From contig WGLQ01000014.1 in NCBI GenBank assembly GCA_016125495.1, positions 1 through 64,000 of the forward strand: 64,000 nucleotides of DNA, given 5' to 3'. This DNA comes from Hyphomicrobiales bacterium. GTDB taxonomy: Bacteria > Pseudomonadota > Alphaproteobacteria > Rhizobiales > RI-29. This document shows positions 56,940 through 64,000 of this stretch, in pieces. The notes beneath the pieces were generated by a model. It did not search any database and had not been told where the DNA came from. It was given only the letters and a program-made list of their open reading frames with translations. Both the position numbers and the translations under genes were made by a program. Positions within the stretch are counted from its first letter, which is position 1; each line of letters opens with the position of its first letter.

Positions 56940-59321
56940 CTATCGATCGTAGAGGCCGCGCACGCGCCGCTTCTCGGGATCGAAATGCGGCATCGTCGTC
57001 ACGGTTGCCGCCAGCAGCTTCTGCTCGCCGTCGAGTTTTCCGACGTTGACCCGCGTGCCCGGCGCGGTGTGCGGGACATCGATGCGCGCGAGCGCGATCA
57101 CCCGCCCGAGGACCGGCGAGCGCATGGCGGAGGTCACCGCGCCGACGTGCGCCTTTCCCATGCGCACCGGATCGCCCTTGCCCGGTACCACACCGCCTTC
57201 GATGTCGAGGCCGACGAGATGGCGCTGGGGGTGGGCCGCCCGCTCGCGCAGCGCCGGGCCGCCGATGAAATCGTCCGTCTTGGAAGCGAATGCGACAGCG
57301 AATCCGAGACCGGCCTCGAAGGGATCGGTGCGCTCGTCGAATTCATGGCCGGCGAACGCGAGCCCCGCCTCGATACGCAGCATGTCGAGGGCGCCGAGGC
57401 CGATCGGTTTCAGTCCCTTCGGCTCGCCCGCCGCGAAGATCGCATCGAAAACCGCTGTCGCGTCCTTCGGATGGCAGAATACCTCGTAGCCGAGTTCGCC
57501 AGTGTAACCTGTACGGCTCACCACGACCGCGGGACCCGAATAATCCCCGATCCGGCCGACCGTGAAGTGGAACCAACCGAGCTCATCGACGCGCGGACGC
57601 GTTGCTGGTGTCCAGACCAACGGCCCGAGGACCTCGCGCGAAAGCGGTCCCTGAACGGCTACGTTGGCGAGTTGCTCGCTCGACGGGCGGACCCAGACGT
57701 CGAGACCGCGCCCCGCCGCCACCTCGCACAGCCACTCCGCCCCCCGGTCGTTGCCCCCGATCCAGCGGAAATTATTCTCGGCGAGGCGAAAGAGCGTTCC
57801 GTCGTCGATCATTCCCCCGTGCTCGTGGCACATCGCGGCATAGACCACGCGGCCCGGGGAAAGTCTGCGCACATCGCGCGTCAGACAGAGTTGCATGAGC
57901 GCCTCGGCGTCGGGGCCCAGCACCTCGACCTTGCGCAGGGGCGACAGGTCCATGATCGCCGCCTTCTCGCGGCAGGCCCAATATTCCGCGATCGCCCCCT
58001 CACTGGTCATCTGGTGGGCGAGCCAGTAGCCGTTATACTCCCTGAAATCGCGGGTGAAGCGGGCAAAGCAGTCGTGGAATCCCGTCTTGCGCGTCGCCTG
58101 CACTTCGCCCTCCACGCTCCTGCGCCAGCCGACCGATGGCAGGAAGCTCTCATTGGCGCCATAGACACGCACCTGGATGTCGGTCGGGTTCCATCCGTTC
58201 GAGGGATCGATATCGCACGGGCAGGCCGACGAGACGCAGAGGAGATCGCTCGCGGCCCGCAGCAGCACGTAGTCACCCGGCCGTGACCAGGGATCATCGA
58301 GGCCGAGGGCGTGCGTGTCGTCCAGCATGGTGTTGAAGAAGAAATTGATCGCCGGCCATCCGCCCTTCGGTCGCACGCCGTGGCCCGCGAGCCGCGCCGA
58401 GATGTTGTCCGAGCAATTGACGTGCCCCGGATAGCCCATGTCCTCGTAGTAGCGGGCCGTGCAGGCGAGGCCGAAGGCATCGTGCCGCCCGCAGGTGTCC
58501 TGAACGATCTCGACGAGCGGCTCGTGATCGACGGTGAAATACTTCGAGTGCAGCCCCGGCGTGGGATACGCGCGGCCCATCAGCGATCTCGTCGTCGTCG
58601 GATCGATGTCGCGCTCGAGCCCCTTGTCGAGCGCGCGGAGCGAAAAGGCCTGGAAGTCCGTGCACTCGCGACCCTCGACGTCCAGAATCTGAATGAACTG
58701 ACCCGCCTTGACTTGGTAGGTCGCCGCCTCGCCCGGCTGGATGTTGATGTCGAGGAGCGGGTCGGCGAGCGGCTCGGGAGCGCCGCGTCCCGCCTTTGCC
58801 GGCCCCGGGTTGGCGCGCCGGATGTAGACGACGAGTTCGCTCGGCGCGTCCTGGGCATCGGGTGTCATCGGCCCGCCGGGAGCCGCCACGATGAGGAGGC
58901 CATCACGCGCGGCGTGGAAGGTTTCCATGTCGCCCGCTCGCGAACCCGCGCCGAAGACGTGCGCGCCATCGGCCCGCGCGAGATCGAAACCGGCCGCCGC
59001 GAGCGCTCGGGCCACCCGTGCGCCCGAAGCATCATCGGCGCACAGCGCCGCCTCGAGACCGCGCGCCCGCCCGTGTCCTTTCGCCCCGATCATCCCGGCA
59101 TCAGAGGTGCCGTCCGGCGCAAAGAACACGATCTCGCCCCGCTGCAGGCCTGCGACATCGAGGATGGTGATTTCATCGCCCTGCCCGATGGCGATGGCGC
59201 GGGAGCCGCCGCCCGGCACGGGATGGCGCTCGACGCCATGCGGCAGGATCGGAACGCCGGGCACCAGAACACCGCGCCGTTCGTAGGGCGTCTCGAAACG
59301 TGGCCGAACCTGCATGCTCAT
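56940..59321 (-). CDS. DUF1989-aminomethyltransferase (GcvT) fusion protein
   Basis: A 793-residue three-part protein. Residues 1-175 are a weak DUF1989-like module (VPGGGSRAIAIGQGDEITIL). Residues about 190-400 are a full DUF1989 (urea-carboxylase-associated) domain with DVEGRECTDFQAFSL, GRHDAFGLACTARYYEDMG and SSACPCDIDPSNGWNPTDI. From about 415 there is a GcvT/DmdA-type tetrahydrofolate-dependent domain (YWACREKAAIMDLSPLRKVE, VVSRTGYTGELGYEVF, LRIEAGLAF). GcvT relatives transfer methyl or methylene groups from glycine derivatives or dimethylsulfoniopropionate to folate. The substrate here is unknown. A phytanoyl-CoA-dioxygenase-like gene lies 66 bases upstream on the same strand, suggesting that both act on the same compound. 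Confidence 0.88.
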   Translation of the reverse strand: MSMQVRPRFETPYERRGVLVPGVPILPHGVERHPVPGGGSRAIAIGQGDEITILDVAGLQRGEIVFFAPDGTSDAGMIGAKGHGRARGLEAALCADDASGARVARALAAAGFDLARADGAHVFGAGSRAGDMETFHAARDGLLIVAAPGGPMTPDAQDAPSELVVYIRRANPGPAKAGRGAPEPLADPLLDINIQPGEAATYQVKAGQFIQILDVEGRECTDFQAFSLRALDKGLERDIDPTTTRSLMGRAYPTPGLHSKYFTVDHEPLVEIVQDTCGRHDAFGLACTARYYEDMGYPGHVNCSDNISARLAGHGVRPKGGWPAINFFFNTMLDDTHALGLDDPWSRPGDYVLLRAASDLLCVSSACPCDIDPSNGWNPTDIQVRVYGANESFLPSVGWRRSVEGEVQATRKTGFHDCFARFTRDFREYNGYWLAHQMTSEGAIAEYWACREKAAIMDLSPLRKVEVLGPDAEALMQLCLTRDVRRLSPGRVVYAAMCHEHGGMIDDGTLFRLAENNFRWIGGNDRGAEWLCEVAAGRGLDVWVRPSSEQLANVAVQGPLSREVLGPLVWTPATRPRVDELGWFHFTVGRIGDYSGPAVVVSRTGYTGELGYEVFCHPKDATAVFDAIFAAGEPKGLKPIGLGALDMLRIEAGLAFAGHEFDERTDPFEAGLGFAVAFASKTDDFIGGPALRERAAHPQRHLVGLDIEGGVVPGKGDPVRMGKAHVGAVTSAMRSPVLGRVIALARIDVPHTAPGTRVNVGKLDGEQKLLAATVTTMPHFDPEKRRVRGLYDR

Positions 59322-59387
59322 TTCCCGGGTGCCGGGCGTTGCGATGGCGGTCGAGGCAGCCCCGGCCGCCTGCGCCCCGCGTCGAAC

Positions 59388-60278
59388 TCAGCTCGCGGCC
59401 TTCCACCACTTGCGTTCGTCGTAGAAGGGCTCGGTGCGCTCGTAGAGCTGTTCGTACTTGCAGAGCTGCGGCGTATCCCCGAGCGGCACACCGACCCCGT
59501 CGCGGAAGGTCCATTCACCACGCTCGGCGCCTGCGGCCCGCACGTAGCTCGAAATGGCGAAGGCACGGTCATGGTCGGAGTGGTTCGGCAACGAGCCGTG
59601 CGGCGTCAGCAGACCCCAGAGCGCAAGATCGCCCGGCTCGAGCACGAGATCCACGATGTCCGCGGGATCGAGCCCTGCGGCCCGCAATTCGTCATCCGCC
59701 GTCAGGCCCACCATGATCTGACCGTGCCCGGTGTCGGAGAGCCCGAGATAGCCGCGTTTGTGGGCGCGAGGGATGACCCTGAGGCAGCCGTTCTCCGTCG
59801 TCGAGGGATCGATCGCGAGGCCGGTCTGGATGGTGTCGCCGACGATGTCGGCATAGGCGTCCTTGCGATCGCGGAACCGCAGGTCCTGATGGAAGCGGAA
59901 CCCTGTGAGACCAGCCCCAGGTGGCTTCCAGTGAATTTGCTGGGCGACCTGCTTGATGTCGCGCCCGATCAGCGGTTCGAGAATGGCGAGATAATTCGGG
60001 TGCCGCCGGAAGCTCTCGAAGTAGGGGCTCATCCAGGCCATCCAATAGGCTTGAACGACATAGCGCCGCCCGAAATCACTCTCCGGCAGGATCTCGAACG
60101 CCAGGTTGCCATGCCGCCAGGTGGCATGGTGCTTCAGACCTTCCTCGTACATCCGGCGTGTCTCGGCCTGGAGGCGTTCGACCTCGTCGCCGTCGATGAA
60201 CTGGCGGACGATGGCGTAGCCTTCCTCGCGGAACTGCTCCACGGCCGCCTTCACCGTTTCGGTTGCCAGCGATGACAT
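59388..60278 (-). CDS. Phytanoyl-CoA dioxygenase (PhyH) family protein
   Basis: Fe(II)/2-oxoglutarate oxygenase of 296 residues. The HxD motif is in FRFHQDLRFRD, and the distal His is probably in LLTPHGSLPNHSDHDRAFAI, followed by an Arg that would bind 2-oxoglutarate. Other conserved parts: EEGYAIVRQFIDGDEVERLQ and ENGCLRVIPRAHKRGYL. Family members hydroxylate lipids, ectoine or other small molecules; the substrate is unknown. GGGGAGAAC precedes the ATG at 60278. It sits between the DUF1989-GcvT fusion and the ABC transporter, all on the minus strand. Confidence 0.9.
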   Translation of the reverse strand: MSSLATETVKAAVEQFREEGYAIVRQFIDGDEVERLQAETRRMYEEGLKHHATWRHGNLAFEILPESDFGRRYVVQAYWMAWMSPYFESFRRHPNYLAILEPLIGRDIKQVAQQIHWKPPGAGLTGFRFHQDLRFRDRKDAYADIVGDTIQTGLAIDPSTTENGCLRVIPRAHKRGYLGLSDTGHGQIMVGLTADDELRAAGLDPADIVDLVLEPGDLALWGLLTPHGSLPNHSDHDRAFAISSYVRAAGAERGEWTFRDGVGVPLGDTPQLCKYEQLYERTEPFYDERKWWKAAS

Positions 60279-60416
60279 ACGATGTTCTCCCCTGCACGCA
60301 GCGCATCCGTCCGGCGCGCGGCCGGAGGGACGAGGCAATCTAGCAGGTCGCCCGATGGCTGAGAACACCCGGACCACGGCTCGAGCAGCGGACCGCGCCG
60401 CCCCCCGGCCTCGCCC

Positions 60417-62489
60417 TCAGACCGCCTCCGGCACCTCGATCACCGGTTCCATGCGCGCCAGGATGTCCTCGGCGAGGTGGCACTTCACCTGATGCCCGGC
60501 CCCGAGGTTTCGCACTGGCGGCACCTCGCGTTCGCAGAGTCCACCGGGGACTTGCGACTTGTAGCGGCACCGCGTCTGGAACGGGCACCCGGGAGGCGGA
60601 TTGAGTGCCGAGGGAATCTCGCCCTCGAGGACGATGTGCTTCTTCTTGACCTTGGTGTCGGCGATCGGAATGGCCGAGAGCAGCGCCTCGGTATAGGGAT
60701 GGTACGGGGGCGAGAAAATCTGATCGGTCGTGCCCTGCTCGACGATGTGACCGAGATACATGACGACGACGCGGTCGGCGATATAGCGCACGACGGAGAG
60801 GTCGTGGCTGATGAAGAGCATCGTCGTCTTGGCCTTGCGCTGGATCTCCATGAGGAGTTCCGTCACCGCCGCCTGAACCGAAACGTCGAGCGCCGAAACC
60901 GGCTCGTCTGCCACCACGACCTGCGGCTCGCCGGCAAAGGCCCGGGCCACGCCGATGCGTTGCTTCTGGCCGCCCGAGAGCTGTCGCGGCATGCGCTTTT
61001 CGAAGGCGCGCGGCAGTTTCACGAGGTCGAGCAGCTCGAGCATCCGCTCGCGCCGTTCGCGCGGATTGCGACCGATCCCGAACTTCTCGAGTGTGCGGAT
61101 GATCTGGGAGCCGACCGAATAGCTCGGATTGAGCGTGTCGAAGGGGTTCTGGAAGACCATCTGGACCGAGCTGACCGTCTCGGTTTGCCGATCCGAGACA
61201 TCGGTCTTTCCGATCTCGGAGTCGCCGAGCATGACCTGACCGTCGGTCTGCGTCTCGAGCCCGAGGAGGATTTTCGCGAGCGTCGATTTGCCGCAACCCG
61301 ACTCGCCCACGATCGCCACCGTCTCGGCCTCGCGCGCGGTGAGGCTGATCGTCTCGTTGGCTTTGACGGTGCGCGTGTCGCCGCCACCGAAGATCTTGTT
61401 GGCGGAGACGGAGTAATATTTCTTGAGGTTGCGGATATCGAGCACGACGTCGCCCGGCGCGACCGGCTCGCTGACGACCTTGCGGTCGGGCTCTGCGTCC
61501 CAGTCGATCTCGGCCATGCGAACGCAGCGCGACTCGTGGCCCGCCATGCCCGCCACCGGCATCATCGGGATTTCGGCCGCGTTGCAAACGCCCTCGAGGA
61601 AGCTGCGACAGCGGGGGCCGAAATTGCAGCCCTTCGGGCGCTCGTGCGGAAGCGGCAGCTGGCCCGGGATGGCGACCAGCGGACGGCGGTTCTTGTCGGC
61701 GCTCGGCAGCGGGATCGAATTGAAGAGACCCTGCGTATAGGGATGGCGCATACGATCGAAGACGTCGTGCACGGTGCCCGTTTCGACCGCTTCGCCGGAA
61801 TACATCACCGTGATGCGGTCGCAGGTCTCGAGGATGAGCCCGAGGTTGTGCGAGATGAAAAGCATGCTCATGCCCATCTCGCGGCCGAGTTCCTTGACCA
61901 GCTGGATGATGCCCGCCTCGACGGTCACATCGAGCGCCGTCGTCGGCTCGTCGAGCAGCAGCAGGTCGGGCTTGGAAAGAAGCGCCATGGCAATGACGAT
62001 GCGCTGCTGCTGGCCACCGGAGATCTGGTGCGGATAGGAGCCCATGATACGGTCGGGGTCCGGCAGGCGCACGGCGGCGAGCATGTCGCGCGAGCGCTTG
62101 TAGGCCTCCGCGCTCGACACCTTGTCGTGCAGGAGCGGCACCTCCATCAACTGGCGCCCGACCTTCATCGCCGGATTTAGGCTCGCCATCGGCTCCTGGT
62201 AGATCATGGCGATCTTGGAGCCCCTGAGGTCACGCAACTCCTCGTCGCTCATGTCGCCCATGTCGCGGCCGCGGAATTTTATGCGACCGCCGACGATGCG
62301 CCCGCGGTTGCCCATGTCGCGCATGATGCCGAGCGCGACGGTCGATTTGCCGCAGCCCGACTCCCCGACGAGGCCCATCGCCTCCCCGGGCATGACCTTG
62401 CAGGAGAAGTCCATGACGGCCGGGATTTCCCCCGCCCGCGTGAAGAACGAGATGGAGAGATTCTCGATCTCGAGGATCGGGTCTGCCAT
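60417..62489 (-). CDS. Fused double ATPase of an oligopeptide-type ABC transporter
   Basis: A 690-residue protein carrying two ABC ATPase domains in one chain, equivalent to DppD plus DppF. Both have Walker A GESGCGKST (near residues 43 and 390), signatures (ISGGQQQRI; LSGGQKQRIG) and Walker B (LLLLDEPTTALD; VVVADEPVSALD). Each is followed by the oligopeptide C-terminal motif with cysteines (GCNFGPRCRSF; GCPFQTRCRY). It powers uptake of peptides, opines or similar solutes. The permease DppC-like gene lies ten bases upstream; with the partial DppB-like gene at the edge this forms one operon. The substrate-binding protein is outside the window. Confidence 0.95.
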   Translation of the reverse strand: MADPILEIENLSISFFTRAGEIPAVMDFSCKVMPGEAMGLVGESGCGKSTVALGIMRDMGNRGRIVGGRIKFRGRDMGDMSDEELRDLRGSKIAMIYQEPMASLNPAMKVGRQLMEVPLLHDKVSSAEAYKRSRDMLAAVRLPDPDRIMGSYPHQISGGQQQRIVIAMALLSKPDLLLLDEPTTALDVTVEAGIIQLVKELGREMGMSMLFISHNLGLILETCDRITVMYSGEAVETGTVHDVFDRMRHPYTQGLFNSIPLPSADKNRRPLVAIPGQLPLPHERPKGCNFGPRCRSFLEGVCNAAEIPMMPVAGMAGHESRCVRMAEIDWDAEPDRKVVSEPVAPGDVVLDIRNLKKYYSVSANKIFGGGDTRTVKANETISLTAREAETVAIVGESGCGKSTLAKILLGLETQTDGQVMLGDSEIGKTDVSDRQTETVSSVQMVFQNPFDTLNPSYSVGSQIIRTLEKFGIGRNPRERRERMLELLDLVKLPRAFEKRMPRQLSGGQKQRIGVARAFAGEPQVVVADEPVSALDVSVQAAVTELLMEIQRKAKTTMLFISHDLSVVRYIADRVVVMYLGHIVEQGTTDQIFSPPYHPYTEALLSAIPIADTKVKKKHIVLEGEIPSALNPPPGCPFQTRCRYKSQVPGGLCEREVPPVRNLGAGHQVKCHLAEDILARMEPVIEVPEAV

Positions 62490-62499
62490 GGTGGTCTCC

Positions 62500-63657
62500 T
62501 CAGTCCTTGAGGCTCTCTTCGCGCAGCGCGTCGGCGAGCAGGTTGAGACCGAGCACGAGGCTCATCAGCGCAAAAGCTGGAGCGACGCCCTGCCAATAAT
62601 AGAGGCGCAGCTGCGCGACCTGGGAGCCGTCCTTGATCGCGGTGCCCCAGTCCGGACTTTCCGGCCCCATGCCGAGACCGAAAAAGCCGAGCGTTCCGAG
62701 AAGGATGGTCGTGTAGCCGATGCGCAGACACGCATCGACGATGAGCGGGCCGCGGGCGTTGGGAAGCATTTCCCACAGCATGATGTACCAGGGCGTCTCG
62801 CCACGTGTCTGGGCGGCGGCTATGTAGTCGCGCGTCTTGATGTCCATGACGAGGCCACGCACGATGCGGAACACGCCCGGCGAGGAGGCAAAGACCACCG
62901 CAACGAAGATGTTCAGTTCGTTGGGTTCGATTGAAATGATGCCGAGCGGATCGGCATCGAACACGAGGCCGGCATAGACCCAGGCCCCGAGCGCCAGCGT
63001 CAGCCCGAGGTAGGGATAGAGCCGGTCCGGCCGGTCCTTGAAGCGGGTCCAGAACAGCACCAGGAAGAATATGATGGGCACGATGAAGAAAACGCCCGCC
63101 ATGGCGTAGGGAATGGGCGTGTCCATGATCCCCGGAGTGACCAGCAGGTAGAACAGCAGGATGACCGGAAACGCCAGCACCAGGTTGGCCAGGAACGAGA
63201 GCACGTTGTCGGTATTGCCGCCGAAGTAGCCAGCCGGAAGGCCGAGCGCGATGCCGACGAGGAAGGCGATCAGCGTTGCCGCCGGCGCGATGGTGAGCAC
63301 GATGCGCGAGCCATGCACGACACGACTGAACACATCGCGCGCCAGGTGGTCACCACCCAGCAGGAACGCGAGCTTGGATTCCGGCTCGATCGCTCCCGGC
63401 ACGGCGTTTTTCATCACCGCGATCTGCACGCGCGGATCGAACGGCGCGATGATATCGGCAAAGACGGCGCTGAAGAGCCAGAAGAGGCAGATCATCACGC
63501 CGAGAATGCCGGCGCTCGAATCGAAGAGGAGCCCGAAGAGGCCGAGCCGGCGCTTGAAGAGGAAAACGATGACGAGCACCGTGCCGAGCGCGGCCCAGAC
63601 GGGCCAGAAGCGTGCGATCGATTCCACGACGATCGCGACAAAACCGAGCTTTTCCAT
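62500..63657 (-). CDS. Oligopeptide-type ABC transporter permease (DppC-like)
   Basis: Inner-membrane permease of 385 residues. It has an N-terminal cytoplasmic segment and first helix (VWAALGTVLVIVFLF), then a DppC-type core with DHLARDVFSRVVHGSRIVL and the EAA loop near YIAAAQTRGETPWYIMLWEM. It is longer than typical DppC (about 300) owing to an inserted membrane region in the middle (about 190-260), including MAGVFFIVPIIFFLVLFWTR. The ATG at 63657 follows GGGGGAGCGAG. The DppB-like partner ends 13 bases upstream. Confidence 0.92.
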   Translation of the reverse strand: MEKLGFVAIVVESIARFWPVWAALGTVLVIVFLFKRRLGLFGLLFDSSAGILGVMICLFWLFSAVFADIIAPFDPRVQIAVMKNAVPGAIEPESKLAFLLGGDHLARDVFSRVVHGSRIVLTIAPAATLIAFLVGIALGLPAGYFGGNTDNVLSFLANLVLAFPVILLFYLLVTPGIMDTPIPYAMAGVFFIVPIIFFLVLFWTRFKDRPDRLYPYLGLTLALGAWVYAGLVFDADPLGIISIEPNELNIFVAVVFASSPGVFRIVRGLVMDIKTRDYIAAAQTRGETPWYIMLWEMLPNARGPLIVDACLRIGYTTILLGTLGFFGLGMGPESPDWGTAIKDGSQVAQLRLYYWQGVAPAFALMSLVLGLNLLADALREESLKD

Positions 63658-63670
63658 GTCTCGCTCCCCC

Positions 63671-64000
63671 TCAGCTGACGCGGATGCGCGGGTTGAGGAA
63701 CGCATAACCGATGTCGGAGATCAGTTGCGTTACGAGGACGAGAGCGACCGCGACGAGCCCGCACGAGAGCAGGAGATCGATGTCGTTGTTGGCGGCCGCT
63801 TGCACGAGCATGTATCCAAAGCCCTTGTAATTGAACATGGTCTCGACGACCACGACGCCCGTCAGGAGCCATGGGAACTGGAGCATGATGACGGTGAACG
63901 GGGCGATCAGCGCGTTGCGAAGGGCATGCTTCAGGACGACCGACGAAAAGCTGAGACCCTTGAGGCGGGCGGTGCGGATGTACTGGGCCGTCATCACCTC
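63671..64000 (-). CDS. Oligopeptide-type ABC transporter permease (DppB-like), partial
   Basis: The C-terminal part of a DppB-type permease, cut by the right edge of the window. The EAA loop (AQYIRTARLKGLSFSSVVLK) and the end of the membrane domain (FPWLLTGVVVVETMFNYKGF; ISDIGYAFLNPRIRVS) are visible. The start codon lies outside. It forms the transporter with the DppC-like permease and the fused ATPase downstream. Confidence 0.92.
   Translation of the reverse strand, partial: EVMTAQYIRTARLKGLSFSSVVLKHALRNALIAPFTVIMLQFPWLLTGVVVVETMFNYKGFGYMLVQAAANNDIDLLLSCGLVAVALVLVTQLISDIGYAFLNPRIRVS

Overview
The window is GC-rich chromosomal DNA of an alphaproteobacterium. The gene order lipA, coq10-like, cinA, marR, ispDF, dusB, ntrB, ntrC, ntrY, ntrX, trkA, trkH, hfq, hflX, mazG is the arrangement usual in Hyphomicrobiales (Rhizobiales) and relatives; the fused ispDF and the ntrYX-hfq-hflX block support this. 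I cannot name the genus. I saw no rRNA or tRNA genes, integrase, transposase or CRISPR array.

Region by region. (1) 1-20110 is a conserved housekeeping and nitrogen-regulation block: lipoate synthesis, isoprenoid precursors, tRNA dihydrouridine, two NtrB/C-type two-component systems, potassium uptake, Hfq, HflX, an MFS carrier and MazG. (2) 20111-23450 is accessory: a frameshifted STAND-type NTPase with an alpha/beta-hydrolase head, bracketed by palindromic repeat blocks. (3) 23472-30552 holds a double cupin, a cytochrome c, a GNAT enzyme, then a cluster of exported proteins led by a caspase-fold peptidase, with two clear hairpin terminators. (4) 30688-38160 is a second core block: pyrG, secG, an unknown exported protein and tpiA on the minus strand, divergent from ppiD and trpE. 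(5) 38161-42528 is a second accessory island: a dense palindromic repeat array with a small GIY-YIG nuclease gene inside it, then an NB-ARC/TPR STAND protein translationally coupled to a membrane protein. (6) 42652-54018 mixes a solitary nuoF, a Uma2-type nuclease, CoA metabolism (thiolase, acyl-CoA ligase, SDR), a tail-anchored TIR protein, a selenium-binding/methanethiol-oxidase-type protein, a VOC protein and a ferredoxin. (7) 54055-64000 has sulfur-amino-acid genes (metY, exported msrB and msrA), a DUF1989-aminomethyltransferase fusion, a phytanoyl-CoA-dioxygenase-like enzyme and an oligopeptide-type ABC transporter that runs off the right edge.

The most unusual part is the repeat family. 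Three palindromic hairpin elements (called A, B and C here) recur at 20157-20430, 23395-23446, 38208-38445 and 38779-39223. They abut stop codons. They bracket the first STAND gene, border the second, and surround the GIY-YIG nuclease, whose gene occupies the spacer between an A and a B element without disturbing the order of the array. This resembles the relation between REP sequences and their RAYT transposases, but with a different nuclease fold. Around it are several protein types often found in prokaryotic conflict or programmed-death systems: two STAND NTPases, a caspase-like peptidase and a TIR protein. Whether they work together cannot be told from sequence.
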